NCBI GenBank assembly: GCA_016178705.1
Contig: JACOST010000024.1
Coordinates: 94,834-158,833 of the forward strand
Length of the DNA: 64,000 nt
Reading direction: 5' to 3'
From: Deltaproteobacteria bacterium
GTDB taxonomy: Bacteria; Desulfobacterota; Binatia; HRBIN30; JACQVA1
The notes beneath the pieces were generated by a model, which worked only from the letters and a program-made list of their open reading frames with translations, did not search any database and was not told the DNA's origin. Made by a program: the position numbers and the translations under genes. This document shows, in pieces, positions 34,933 to 43,878 of this stretch (position 1 is the first letter of the stretch; each line of letters begins with the position of its first letter).

Positions 34933-37440
34933 ATGAGCGAGAGCGCACAACGCCGACTCGTAGTGATCGGCAACGGCATGGCTGGCGCTCGGGTGGTCGA
35001 AGAGATCTTGCAGCGCGATGCCGTGCAGTTTCGCATCGCCATGTTCGGGGCCGAGCCGTACGGGAACTACAACCGCATCCTGCTGTCGAACGTTCTCAAT
35101 CGCACCCAACCCATGGAGCAAATCTTTCTCAATCCGCTGCCCTGGTATGCGGAGCGCGGCATCGCCTTGCACGCCGGAGTCAAGGCGCTGCGCATCGATC
35201 GAGCGCGCAAGGTCGTCATCGGGCGACCGATGGATTCGGCGGCGCGGCCGTACGACCTCGATGGCAGCGACGCTGCCGCCGCTGACATCGAAGTGCCGTA
35301 CGATCACGTCATCATCGCCACCGGTTCGCGCCCGTTTGTGCCGCCGATGGACGGCATGGGGAAGGTGGGCACATTTCTCTTTCGCACCATCGACGATTGC
35401 GATCGCATCGCTGCGTACGCGGAGGGCTGCCGCCGCGCGGTGGTGATCGGCGGTGGCCTGCTCGGGCTCGAAGCGGCGCGCGGGCTGCTAACCCACGGCG
35501 TTGCGGTCACCGTCATCGAAGCCGCGCCTCAACTGATGATGGCGCAGCTCGATGCCGACGCCGCGGCCGTTCTCAAGACGACGATGGAGCAGATGGGCGT
35601 CGAGGTTCTGCTCGACACTATCACCACGCACATGCTCGGCGACGCCCGAGTCACCGGGCTGCGTTTCAAAGACGGCCGCACGTTCGATACCGACATGGTG
35701 GTGGTCAGCGCCGGCATCCGGCCGATCACCGAGATTGGCGGCAGCTCCGGGCTCACGGTCGAGCGCGGTATCGTCTGCGATGATCAGCTCCGCACGAACG
35801 ACCCCGACATCTTCGCCGTCGGTGAGTGCGTGCAGCACCGTGGTCTCATCTATGGTCTTGTCGAGCCGATCTGGGATCAGGCCAAAACCATCGCCGACGT
35901 GATCACGGGCGTGAATCCCTCGTCCGCCTATGTTGGTTCGAAGCTGGCCACCAAGCTGAAGGTGATGGGTGTCGAACTCGCCTCGATGGGCGATGTCCGC
36001 ACCACGCAGCCGGGCGACGATGTGGTCGTCTACCGCGAGCCGAGTCGCGGCGTGTACAAGAAACTCGTCGTGCGTGACAACACGCTCGTCGGCGCCGTGC
36101 TGCTGGGCGAGACCGACACGGCCGGCGTGCTGACGCAGATGTTCAGTCTCGGCACGGCCGTTCCCGAGCGCCGCGCCGATCTGCTGTTCGGCACGACCAG
36201 CGGCGCGCCCATCCTTTCAGTCTTCGACCTCCCCGAGCACGCGCAGATCTGTAACTGCAACGGCGTCTCGAAGGGCCAGATCAAGGAGGCGATTCAGATC
36301 GGCAAGTGCCGCTCGGTGTCGAAGGTCGGCGCCTGCACCAAGGCCGGCATGGGCTGCGGTAGTTGCAAGCCACTGATCCAGCAGTTCCTCGAAGTCTACG
36401 GCGGCGAGGTGCAGGACGATGATCCGAGCGAGCACTACTACGTTCCCGGCGTGCCGCTGCCAAAGCCCGAATTGATCGCTGCCATCAGGGCGCGCCGACT
36501 CATCAGCGTCAGCGCGGTGTTTCGCGAGTTGGCGGGTGGTCGTGAAGATCCCGCGAGCAAGCCCGGCCTGGCGTCGCTGCTCAAGTCACTGTGGCCGGAT
36601 GAGTACGACGACGAGCGCGATGCGCGCTACATCAACGATCGCGTCCACGCCAACATTCAACGCGACGGCACCTTCAGCGTCATCCCGCGCATCTACGGCG
36701 GCGTGACTTCGGCCGCGGAGCTGCGCCGCATCGCCGACGTCGCCGACAAGTACGATGTGCCGATGGTCAAAATCACCGGGGGCCAACGGATCGACTTGCT
36801 CGGAGTGAAGAAGGACCAGCTCCCGGCGATGTGGAAGGACCTCGGCATCCCGAGCGGGCACGCGTACACCAAGGCGTTCCGCACCTGCAAGAGTTGCGTC
36901 GGCACCGACTTCTGCCGCTACGGACTCGGCGACTCGATCGCGTTGGCGCAACAGATCGAGCGCCGCTTCCAAGGGGTGGAGTCGCCGCACAAGATGAAGC
37001 TCGCCACGGCGGGCTGCCCGCGCAATTGCTCCGAAGCCTACGTCAAGGATCTCGGCGCTGTCGCGATCGGCAACGGCAAGTGGGAGATTTATCTCGGCGG
37101 TGCCGCCGGCGGCACCGTGCGCAAAGGCGATCTGCTGTGCACCGTCGACTCGCATGCCGACGTCCTCAAGTACATGGGCCGCTTCATGCAGTACTACCGC
37201 GAACACGCGAAGTACATGGAGCGAAGCTACGGCTTCGTCGAGCGTCTCGGCATCGCCCATCTGCGCGACGTGTTGGTCAGCGACAGCCAAAGCATCTGCG
37301 CGCACCTCGACGCCGAGATCGAGGCGGCCGTCGCCGCCTATCGAGATCCCTGGGCGACCGACGCCGCCGAACCCGCATACGAAGCGCAGTTCACCGGCGC
37401 GCTGCCGGTAATGAGCGAGCAAGAAGAGGCCCGGCTATGA
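34933..37440 (+). CDS. nirB: Nitrite reductase large subunit (NAD(P)H, siroheme)
   Basis: NirB reduces nitrite to ammonium in the cytoplasm. Domains in order: FAD binding 'LVVIGNGMAGARVVEEIL' (residues 8-26), NAD binding 'VVIGGGLLGLEAARGLL' (about 170), BFD-like [2Fe-2S] site 'CNCNG' (439) with 'CTKAGMGCGSC' (466), and the siroheme/[4Fe-4S] half with 'CKSCVGTDFC' (652) and 'AGCPRNCSEAY' (695). 835 residues is normal and all cluster ligands are present. The ribosome site AGGAGG precedes the ATG, and the end overlaps nirD in an ATGA. It is the first gene of the nitrate operon. Confidence 0.96.
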   Translation: MSESAQRRLVVIGNGMAGARVVEEILQRDAVQFRIAMFGAEPYGNYNRILLSNVLNRTQPMEQIFLNPLPWYAERGIALHAGVKALRIDRARKVVIGRPMDSAARPYDLDGSDAAAADIEVPYDHVIIATGSRPFVPPMDGMGKVGTFLFRTIDDCDRIAAYAEGCRRAVVIGGGLLGLEAARGLLTHGVAVTVIEAAPQLMMAQLDADAAAVLKTTMEQMGVEVLLDTITTHMLGDARVTGLRFKDGRTFDTDMVVVSAGIRPITEIGGSSGLTVERGIVCDDQLRTNDPDIFAVGECVQHRGLIYGLVEPIWDQAKTIADVITGVNPSSAYVGSKLATKLKVMGVELASMGDVRTTQPGDDVVVYREPSRGVYKKLVVRDNTLVGAVLLGETDTAGVLTQMFSLGTAVPERRADLLFGTTSGAPILSVFDLPEHAQICNCNGVSKGQIKEAIQIGKCRSVSKVGACTKAGMGCGSCKPLIQQFLEVYGGEVQDDDPSEHYYVPGVPLPKPELIAAIRARRLISVSAVFRELAGGREDPASKPGLASLLKSLWPDEYDDERDARYINDRVHANIQRDGTFSVIPRIYGGVTSAAELRRIADVADKYDVPMVKITGGQRIDLLGVKKDQLPAMWKDLGIPSGHAYTKAFRTCKSCVGTDFCRYGLGDSIALAQQIERRFQGVESPHKMKLATAGCPRNCSEAYVKDLGAVAIGNGKWEIYLGGAAGGTVRKGDLLCTVDSHADVLKYMGRFMQYYREHAKYMERSYGFVERLGIAHLRDVLVSDSQSICAHLDAEIEAAVAAYRDPWATDAAEPAYEAQFTGALPVMSEQEEARL

Positions 37441-37883
37441 GCGCAACCGGAGCCCATCTTGTAGGGGCGACGCATGCGTCGCCCGCAAGGGGCAACGGCC
37501 ACACTCAATCGGAGGGCGACGCATGCGTCGCCCCTATCGGCCGGAGAGCGCTCGACAACACTCCGATCGACATCGGCCCGCTCGACTCGATCGCACCCGG
37601 CCAAGGGCGCGCGTTTGTGATCGCCGGCCGCACCATCGCCGTCTTCCGCCAGCGCGATGGTCGGGTCTTCGCCACTGACAATCAGTGTCCGCATCGCGGT
37701 GGACCGCTGGCGGAAGGCATCGTCGGTGACGGCAAGGTGATTTGCCCGCTCCACAACTGGAAGATCGACCTCGCCACTGGCCAATGTCTCGGCGAATCGG
37801 CGACGCTGCGAACGTACCCCGTGAGCGTGGTGAACGGACGAGTCTTCGTGAATGCGGAATGCGGAGTGCTGAATGCGGAATAG
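37437..37883 (+). CDS. nirD: Nitrite reductase small subunit (Rieske-type) carrying two repeat insertions
   Basis: NirD is the small Rieske-fold subunit of NirBD. The core 'GRTIAVFRQRDGRVFATDNQ' leads to cluster ligands 'CPHRGGPLAEG' and 'CPLHNWKIDLATG', so unlike many NirD proteins both Cys-His pairs are kept. ATG at 37437 overlaps the nirB stop. Residues 9-33 are encoded by a 75-bp palindromic element inserted in frame. The C-terminal 'NAECGVLNAE' comes from the left arm of a 31-bp inverted repeat whose TAG ends the gene. Without these, the protein would be the usual size of about 110 residues. Confidence 0.9.
   Translation: MSATGAHLVGATHASPARGNGHTQSEGDACVAPIGRRALDNTPIDIGPLDSIAPGQGRAFVIAGRTIAVFRQRDGRVFATDNQCPHRGGPLAEGIVGDGKVICPLHNWKIDLATGQCLGESATLRTYPVSVVNGRVFVNAECGVLNAE
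37462..37536. repeat. 75-bp palindromic element inserted in frame in nirD
   Basis: Two copies of a perfect 20-bp palindrome (GGGCGACGCATGCGTCGCCC at 37465-37484 and 37514-37533) have outer ends TAGGGG and CCCCTA, separated by 29 bp. The length is exactly 25 codons, so the reading frame is kept. It resembles dispersed REP-type elements. Confidence 0.85.
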
Positions 37884-37931
37884 AAGAGGGCACAATCCGG
37901 ATTCCGCATTCCGCACTCCGCATTCCGCATT
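37851..37931. repeat. 31-bp inverted repeat across the nirD stop codon
   Basis: Arms 37851-37881 and 37901-37931 pair with one mismatch around a 19-nt loop. Each arm is built of 'aatgcgga'/'tccgcatt' units. The nirD TAG is at the tip of the left arm and the next gene's likely ATG (37939) lies just after the right arm. There is no T-run. Confidence 0.9.
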
Positions 37932-37938
37932 GTTCGCG

Positions 37939-38934
37939 ATGCTGACGACCGGGTCGCTCGTCGCGGCGATCTACTTCGGCTCGCACCGTCTCACCTACTT
38001 CGATCCGGCATTGGTCGGCTACTGTCTGGCGACGATGATCGCGTGCTTCGCCACTGTCTATCAGGTCTCGGCGTTCTGGCAGCGGCGCGCCTCGGCGTTC
38101 TATGGATGGGCGCTGGTTCGTGCGCTGCGTCGGCCCCGGCAACTGGCGGTAGTGATGCGAGGGGCCGCCCGCGATCTGGCGGCGCAGCGCTTCGTTGCGC
38201 CGCGCGGTCGGCTGCGCTGGCTTGCGCACATGCTGTTGGCGTGGGGCACGCTTGCCGGTTTCGCAGTGACGCTGCCGCTGGTGTGGGGGTGGTTGCACTT
38301 TGAGCCGGTCGGCGATCACGCGTATCGAGCGGTCGCGCTGTCGGTGTCGACGCCGCAGTTCGCCACCGACGGCGCGATTGCTTGGCTGATATTTCACGCC
38401 CTCGATCTCGCCGCCGTCGCGGTGACGCTCGGCGCCGGCTACTTCTTGGCGGCACGCGTGCGCATGCGTCGGCACCCAGGCGTCGGTGGTGGATTCCATC
38501 TCGCACCCTTGTTGCTGCTGCTCGCGGTTGCGCTCAGCGGTCTCGCGCTGCCAGTCGCAGCCGATCTTGGCCACAGCACGTTTCGCCTCGCCGCAATGAC
38601 CCACGAGGCCACCGTGATTGCGCTGCTGGCCGCCCTGCCCTACGGCAAGTTGATTCATCTGTTCATCCGCCCCCTGCATCTCGGCGCGCAACTGGTCCGC
38701 GCCAGCGCCGCGCCGGTGGGCTGCCCGCGCTGCGGCGCGGCAATGGCGCCCGCCGCACAGATGCACGCGATCGAAGATCTGCTCACCGCGCAAGGTTTTC
38801 ACTTCGCCGGCCATCACCAACAGTGTCCGCCCTGCCGCCGCAAGCGACTGGCGAGTGTGCACACGCAACTGTTCGGCGCGCATTTCCAACCGCAGCAAAT
38901 GACGCGGCGCCTGGCGCTGGAAAAGGCGGCATAG
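37939..38934 (+). CDS. Cytochrome-b-like membrane protein (NarI-like) with C-terminal CxxC motifs
   Basis: About five hydrophobic segments in 331 residues. His-bearing helices include '[20 protein letters not shown]', '[20 protein letters not shown]' and '[20 protein letters not shown]', suggesting haem b ligands like NarI. The C-terminal soluble part has '[10 protein letters not shown]' and '[11 protein letters not shown]', a possible rubredoxin-like metal site. In an operon with nitrate reductase it could pass electrons from quinol. ATG 37939 is assumed, but no ribosome site is visible because the inverted repeat lies directly upstream. ATG 37873, inside the repeat, is in frame and would add 22 repeat-derived residues. 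The stop lies 2 bp before the next gene. Confidence 0.7.
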   Translation: MLTTGSLVAAIYFGSHRLTYFDPALVGYCLATMIACFATVYQVSAFWQRRASAFYGWALVRALRRPRQLAVVMRGAARDLAAQRFVAPRGRLRWLAHMLLAWGTLAGFAVTLPLVWGWLHFEPVGDHAYRAVALSVSTPQFATDGAIAWLIFHALDLAAVAVTLGAGYFLAARVRMRRHPGVGGGFHLAPLLLLLAVALSGLALPVAADLGHSTFRLAAMTHEATVIALLAALPYGKLIHLFIRPLHLGAQLVRASAAPVGCPRCGAAMAPAAQMHAIEDLLTAQGFHFAGHHQQCPPCRRKRLASVHTQLFGAHFQPQQMTRRLALEKAA

Positions 38935-38936
38935 CG

Positions 38937-41108
38937 ATGGGCTACCTTCCGGCGTCGGCCGAGACGCTCATCGAGCAGTACGGCCCGCATCTGCAGTACG
39001 AGCCGCCCGGCGGTTTCGCCGCGCGCACGGCGCCCGATCGCAAAGTGCAGACTCATTGCTGCTTCTGCGGTCAGCAGTGCGGGGTCACGCTGCTGGTGAA
39101 GAATGAACAAGTCATCGGCGTCGAACCGTGGGAAGAGTTTCCGTTCAATCAAGGCAAGCTGTGCCCGAAGGGCGTGAAGCGCTACTTGCAAAACAATCAC
39201 CCCGACCGCTTGCGTTACCCCCTAGTCCGTAGCGGTCATGGTTTCGAGCGCATCAGTTGGGATGAGGCGCTCGACCAGATCGCCGAACGGTTTCAGCGGC
39301 TGCAGGCGCATTACGGGCCCGACAGCGTCGGCGTGCTTTCCGGCGCCTCGCTCACCAACGAGAAGGCGTACCTGATGGGCAAGTTCGCGCGCGTCGGGCT
39401 CGGCACGCGCCACATCGACTACAACGGCCGGCTGTGCATGGTGGCGGCTGGCGCGGCTAACCTGAAGGCGTTCGGTCTCGATCGCGCCGCCAACCCGTGG
39501 GCCGACATCGCCAACACCGATCTGATTCTCGTCACCGGCTCCAACGTCTCCGAGTGCAGCCCGATTACGGTCGACTACATCTGGCGGGCACGTGATCGCG
39601 GCGCCAAGTTGATCGTGATCGATCCACGTCTGACCCCGATCGCGCGCACCGCCGATCTCTATCTTCCGGTCAAACCCGGACGCGACTCGGCGTTGATGAA
39701 TGCGATCCTGCACGCGGTGATTCGTCTCGGCGGCGTCGACCACGATTTCGTCGCCGCCCACACCGACGGCTTCGACGCCGTGCGCGACACGGTGGCCGAC
39801 TACAGCCCTGAATCGATGGAACAGCTCGTCGGCATCCCGGCCGCGCGCATTCGGCAAGCGGCGGCGATGTGGACGCAGGCGCCGCGCACGATGCTGCTGC
39901 ACGCGCGCGGCATCGAGCATCACACCAAGGGCGTCGACAACGTGCTGTCGTGCATCAACCTGGTGCTGGCGACCGGCAAGATCGGTAAGCCCGGCTGCGG
40001 CTACGCCACCATCACCGGGCAAGGCAACGGCCAAGGCGCGCGCGAGCACGGGCAACGCTGCAATCAACTGCCAGGCGCGCGCGACATCGAGAACCCCGAG
40101 CACCGCCAGCACATCGCCGACTTCTGGGGCATCGATGAACGCGAGCTGCCGCAGAAGGGCGCGACCGCACCCGAGATCATCGAGATGGCGCACCGCCGCG
40201 AGATTCGCGGCTTGCTCTCGCTGTGTTTCAATCCGATCGTTTCGCTCCCCGATTCCGCGTTCACCCGCGAAGCGTTGGAACGGCTCGACTGCTACGTCGT
40301 GATCGATTTCTTCATGTCAGAGACTGCTCGACACGCCGACATCATCCTGCCCGGTTCGTTGCAGGAGGAAGACGAGGGCACGGTAACGAGCACCGAGGGG
40401 CGCGTCATTCGCATCCGGCAAGCCGTCAACCCACCTGCCGAAGCGCGGCGCGATTGGAACATCATCTGCGATCTCGGTCGCCGACTCGGCAAAGGGCAAT
40501 ACTTCGACTTCAATTCTGCGGGTGAGATCTTCGATGAGCTGCGGCGCGCGTCACACGGCGGCAAGGCCGACTACTTCGGCATCAGCTACGAAAAGATCGA
40601 GCGACAGATGGGCGTGTTCTGGCCCTGCCCGACGGCGGCGCATCCCGGCACACCGCGACTGTTCGAAGGCGGACAGTTCGCGCATCCCGACGGCCGCGCG
40701 CGCTTTCACGCCATCGAGTACCGTCCACCGGCGGAAGACACCGACGACGAATATCCGATCCTGCTGACGACCGGGCGGGTGGTGTCGCAATTTTTGTCGG
40801 GAACGCAGACGCGGCGCATCGGCCCGCTAGTCGATCAGTGTCCGCAGCCATACGTCGAGATGCATCCGCGCCTCGCCGACCAGTTGGGCATTCGCGACGG
40901 TGCACCTGTGCACGTGATCAGCCGGCGCGGCGAAGTCACGCTGCCCGCGCTGGTGGTTGCCACGATTCGCCCCGACACCATTTTCATTCCGTATCACTGG
41001 CCGGGCGACCAGTCGGCGAATCGGCTGACGCAACGCGCCTACGACCCGATCGCCAAGATTCCCGAGTTCAAGGTGTCGGCCGTGCGTGTCGAGCGAGCGC
41101 TCGCATGA
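38937..41108 (+). CDS. Molybdopterin nitrate reductase catalytic subunit (Nas/Nap-like)
   Basis: 723 residues of the DMSO-reductase family. The [4Fe-4S] motif is '[10 protein letters not shown]' with a distal '[11 protein letters not shown]'. The probable Mo ligand is Cys in '[12 protein letters not shown]', as in NasA and NapA and unlike the Asp of NarG. '[17 protein letters not shown]' and '[19 protein letters not shown]' bind the cofactor, and the C-terminal molydopterin-binding domain has '[19 protein letters not shown]'. No Tat signal, so it is cytoplasmic, consistent with assimilation beside NirBD. The end overlaps the ferredoxin gene in an ATGA. A formate dehydrogenase-like role is the main alternative; context favours nitrate. 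Confidence 0.85.
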   Translation: MGYLPASAETLIEQYGPHLQYEPPGGFAARTAPDRKVQTHCCFCGQQCGVTLLVKNEQVIGVEPWEEFPFNQGKLCPKGVKRYLQNNHPDRLRYPLVRSGHGFERISWDEALDQIAERFQRLQAHYGPDSVGVLSGASLTNEKAYLMGKFARVGLGTRHIDYNGRLCMVAAGAANLKAFGLDRAANPWADIANTDLILVTGSNVSECSPITVDYIWRARDRGAKLIVIDPRLTPIARTADLYLPVKPGRDSALMNAILHAVIRLGGVDHDFVAAHTDGFDAVRDTVADYSPESMEQLVGIPAARIRQAAAMWTQAPRTMLLHARGIEHHTKGVDNVLSCINLVLATGKIGKPGCGYATITGQGNGQGAREHGQRCNQLPGARDIENPEHRQHIADFWGIDERELPQKGATAPEIIEMAHRREIRGLLSLCFNPIVSLPDSAFTREALERLDCYVVIDFFMSETARHADIILPGSLQEEDEGTVTSTEGRVIRIRQAVNPPAEARRDWNIICDLGRRLGKGQYFDFNSAGEIFDELRRASHGGKADYFGISYEKIERQMGVFWPCPTAAHPGTPRLFEGGQFAHPDGRARFHAIEYRPPAEDTDDEYPILLTTGRVVSQFLSGTQTRRIGPLVDQCPQPYVEMHPRLADQLGIRDGAPVHVISRRGEVTLPALVVATIRPDTIFIPYHWPGDQSANRLTQRAYDPIAKIPEFKVSAVRVERALA

Positions 41109-41707
41109 CCGGCGAACTCTTCATCGATCCGCAGCGCTGCATCGGCTGCCGTGCGTGTGTGGAGGCCTGCAGCGAGTGCTCGGGGCATGGTGGCACTTCG
41201 ATGATTCACCTCGACGATCTCGCGCGCACCGCCACGGTGCAAACCGCGCCGACCGTGTGCATGCACTGCGACGAGCCCGCCTGCGCCGCGGTGTGCCCCG
41301 CCGATGCGATTAGCAAAGGCCCCGACGGCGTCGTGCACACGGCGATGACCGAGCGCTGCATCGGTTGCTCGAACTGCGTCCTCGCCTGCCCGTTCGGCGT
41401 GCCGAAGTACGACGCGCGACTCGATCTCATGATGAAGTGCGACTTGTGTTACGACCGCACTTCGGTCGACCTCAAGCCGATGTGCGCCACCGTGTGTCCG
41501 TCCGGCGCCCTGTTCTACGGCACGCGCGCCGAGGTCGAAGACCGCCGGCAGGCGCAACCGCGTAACGTGTTCCAATTCGGCGACGAAGTGGTGCGCACCA
41601 AGATCAGCTACATGGTGCCAGCACATCACGAGCAGATTCGTGTCACCGAGAGCGCCGAAGTCGTGCGCTCAGTGGCGGAGCAATGTCTCGAGGAGGCAAT
41701 TGTATGA
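41105..41707 (+). CDS. Four-cluster [4Fe-4S] ferredoxin-type subunit
   Basis: 200 residues with four Cys clusters of the NrfC/DmsB/HycB type: '[14 protein letters not shown]', '[16 protein letters not shown]', '[16 protein letters not shown]' and '[12 protein letters not shown]' with '[14 protein letters not shown]'. This is the usual electron-wire subunit of membrane-linked molybdoenzymes. It overlaps the catalytic subunit gene upstream (ATGA) and the Rieske gene downstream (ATGA), so the three are translationally coupled. Confidence 0.9.
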   Translation: MTGELFIDPQRCIGCRACVEACSECSGHGGTSMIHLDDLARTATVQTAPTVCMHCDEPACAAVCPADAISKGPDGVVHTAMTERCIGCSNCVLACPFGVPKYDARLDLMMKCDLCYDRTSVDLKPMCATVCPSGALFYGTRAEVEDRRQAQPRNVFQFGDEVVRTKISYMVPAHHEQIRVTESAEVVRSVAEQCLEEAIV

Positions 41708-42168
41708 AGCCCGAGAGCGAGGCCATGGGTCGGCGCGCGTTCTTGTGGACGGCAGTCGTCAGCGCGGTCGCCGCAGTCTGCGGCGAGTGGTGGGCGCAGC
41801 GTCGCGTATCGACCGGTACCATGATCGCCCCGTTTCGCATCGCTGCGGACGTGCCGCCGGGAACCGCCGTGAACTTCACTCTGCCCGGAACCACGATCCC
41901 GGGGGTGTTGGTGCGGCTCAATGACGACGAGTACGCCGCGTTCGATCAGCGCTGTCCGCATTTGGGCTGCCCGGTGCAGTGGTCGGCCGCACGCGAGCGT
42001 TTCGAATGCCCGTGTCATCGCGCCGTCTTCGACGGCCCGAGCGGCCGGGCGGTGTCGGGACCACCACGACGCGGCCTGCGACGGATTCGCGTCGAGCGTC
42101 GCGGCAGCGAAGTGTGGGCGCAGCCCGCGCACGACGACGACGATGACGATGAGGAGGGGATTGCGTAA
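41704..42168 (+). CDS. Rieske [2Fe-2S] protein with N-terminal Tat-like membrane anchor
   Basis: 154 residues. '[18 protein letters not shown]' gives a twin-Arg plus hydrophobic anchor. The Rieske box is complete: '[10 protein letters not shown]' and '[20 protein letters not shown]'. The tail is an acidic run of six Asp. The domain therefore probably faces the periplasm. In halophilic archaeal nitrate reductases a Rieske protein and cytochrome b pass quinol electrons to the Mo subunit, which is the closest known parallel. It overlaps the neighbouring genes at both ends. Confidence 0.88.
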   Translation: MKPESEAMGRRAFLWTAVVSAVAAVCGEWWAQRRVSTGTMIAPFRIAADVPPGTAVNFTLPGTTIPGVLVRLNDDEYAAFDQRCPHLGCPVQWSAARERFECPCHRAVFDGPSGRAVSGPPRRGLRRIRVERRGSEVWAQPAHDDDDDDEEGIA

Positions 42169-43370
42169 TGCGAGTACGCGAGTTTGCGCGGGCCGGCCAC
42201 TGGCCGACGTTGGTGTGTGCGTTTCTCTACTTCGATCTCAGCTTCATGTTGTGGATGCTGCTCGGCGCGCTCGGCGTGTTCATCGCCCAAGAGTTCGGAC
42301 TGACACCGGCCGAGAAGGGTCTGTTGGTCGCGCTGCCGATCCTCTCGGGCGCGGCGCTGCGCTTGGTGTTGGGCGCAGCCAGTGATCGCTGGGGCGCGCG
42401 GCGCGTGGGAATCGCCGGCATGCTGCTGACGGCACTGCCGCTCGTATGGGGTGGGTTCGCGATGAGCAGCTTTGCGGATGGGTTGGGGGTAGGTGTGCTG
42501 CTCGGCGTGGCGGGTGCCAGTTTCGCGGTGGCGTTGCCGCTCGCGAGTCGCTGGTACCCGCCCCGCTATCAGGGGATCGCGATGGGAATCGCCGGCGCCG
42601 GCAACTCGGGGACGGTGTTGGCGGCGTTGTTCGCGCCGCGTTTGGCGGAGCACTTCGGCTGGCGCGGTGTCTTTCAGCTCGCGCTGATCCCGCTCGTGAT
42701 TGTGTTGTGCGCCTTCGCGCTGTTCGCGCGCGACAATCCGCAACAGCCGGCACGCACCACTCGCTACGCGCAGATCCTGCGCGAACGCGATCTCTGGTGG
42801 TTGAATCTTTTCTATACGATCACGTTCGGTGGCTTCGTCGGCCTCGCGAGTTTTCTGCCGATCTTCTTTTGTGACCAATACGGGTGCACACGCGTTGCGG
42901 CAGGCACCTGGGCCGCGGCGTGCGTGTTTGCGGGCAGCTTCCTCCGTCCGTTCGGTGGAGCGCTGGCCGATCGACTCGGCGGCGTACGGGTACTCGGCGT
43001 GCTGTACGTCATCGTGACCGCACTGGGCGCGCTGTTGGCGCAACTGCCGGCGTTTCCACTCGCGGTTTTCACGCTCGTTCTGATGTCCGGTAGTCTCGGC
43101 ATGGGCAACGGCGCGGTGTTCCAGTTAGTCGGCAAGCGTTTCCATCGCGAAGTGGGTCTGGCCACCGGCATGGTCGGCGCGTGCGGCGGGATTGGCGGCT
43201 TCTTGCTGCCGTCAACGCTCGGCGTGCTCAAACAAGTCGGTGGCTCGTACGGCTTCGGGTTTGCGGCCTTCGCACTAGCCGCCGCGGGAGCCGCACTCGC
43301 ATTGACTTTGGCGCACCGCGAGTGGCAACGCACGTGGGCGACGCATATCACGCTCGAACCGACTCCGTAG
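42168..43370 (+). CDS. narK: Nitrate/nitrite MFS transporter (NarK family)
   Basis: 400 residues, 12 predicted helices. The NarK nitrate signatures appear as 'LASRWYPPRYQGIAMGIAGA' and 'GNSGTVLAALFAPRLAEHFG' in helix 5, and 'GMVGACGGIGGFLLPSTLG' in helix 11. The MFS loop 'GAASDRWGARRVG' lies between helices 2 and 3. The length fits nitrate importers or antiporters. The ATG shares a base with the stop of the Rieske gene, making it the last gene of the overlapping nir-nas operon. Confidence 0.92.
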   Translation: MRVREFARAGHWPTLVCAFLYFDLSFMLWMLLGALGVFIAQEFGLTPAEKGLLVALPILSGAALRLVLGAASDRWGARRVGIAGMLLTALPLVWGGFAMSSFADGLGVGVLLGVAGASFAVALPLASRWYPPRYQGIAMGIAGAGNSGTVLAALFAPRLAEHFGWRGVFQLALIPLVIVLCAFALFARDNPQQPARTTRYAQILRERDLWWLNLFYTITFGGFVGLASFLPIFFCDQYGCTRVAAGTWAAACVFAGSFLRPFGGALADRLGGVRVLGVLYVIVTALGALLAQLPAFPLAVFTLVLMSGSLGMGNGAVFQLVGKRFHREVGLATGMVGACGGIGGFLLPSTLGVLKQVGGSYGFGFAAFALAAAGAALALTLAHREWQRTWATHITLEPTP

Positions 43371-43878
43371 CCATGCGCGGGGTTGGTCCCCGCAAACGGA
43401 ACTGAGTCGGTCATCGGCTGCGCCCTGTTCATCTCTCAATCGATCGGTGCTCGTTGTTCGAGCGCAATCCCACTCAGCCGACGATGTTGTGAGGACGTGC
43501 GAGTTGCAGTGCGCTGATCCCGTGCTTCCATGCACAACTGCGGCTGATCACCGGCTTCACTAGAAGTGATGCCATCAGGCGAGGGCCGGTGCGCATCGGC
43601 AGAGCAGTCATCGAAGCAATGGTGCGATCTTGGGCAGCCGCGGCATCGTTCGCAGTGCGGTGATGTTGTCTTGTGGTGAATCCGGCTTCCGCCCACGTGT
43701 CGTGGCCGCGGTCTTGCTCACCCCTTCCATCATGCGGAGTGAACGTGTGCCATCGGTCATTCGAATTGAGGTTAGCAGGGTTTGCGATGACGATTCGCTG
43801 CATCGACTGCGATGAATGTCGAACTGGAAGCATGGAACGGAACGCTGAGCGCTCGACGGGATAGAAGGAGAGAAGTGC
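43371..43878. other. 508-bp spacer between narK and the nitrate ABC transporter
   Basis: Short frames exist on both strands (for example minus 43833-43474, plus 43630-43815) but none has a recognisable domain or ribosome site. The stretch should carry the promoter of the transporter operon. AAGGAG just before ATG 43879 is a good ribosome site. Confidence 0.5.

Noticed and set aside
39222..40193. 323-codon open frame antisense to the nitrate reductase gene
   Set aside because: High-GC shadow of a gene with clear molybdoenzyme motifs.
43474..43833. 119-codon minus-strand frame between narK and nrtA
   Set aside because: No domain, no ribosome site, and overlapped by equally long frames on the other strand.
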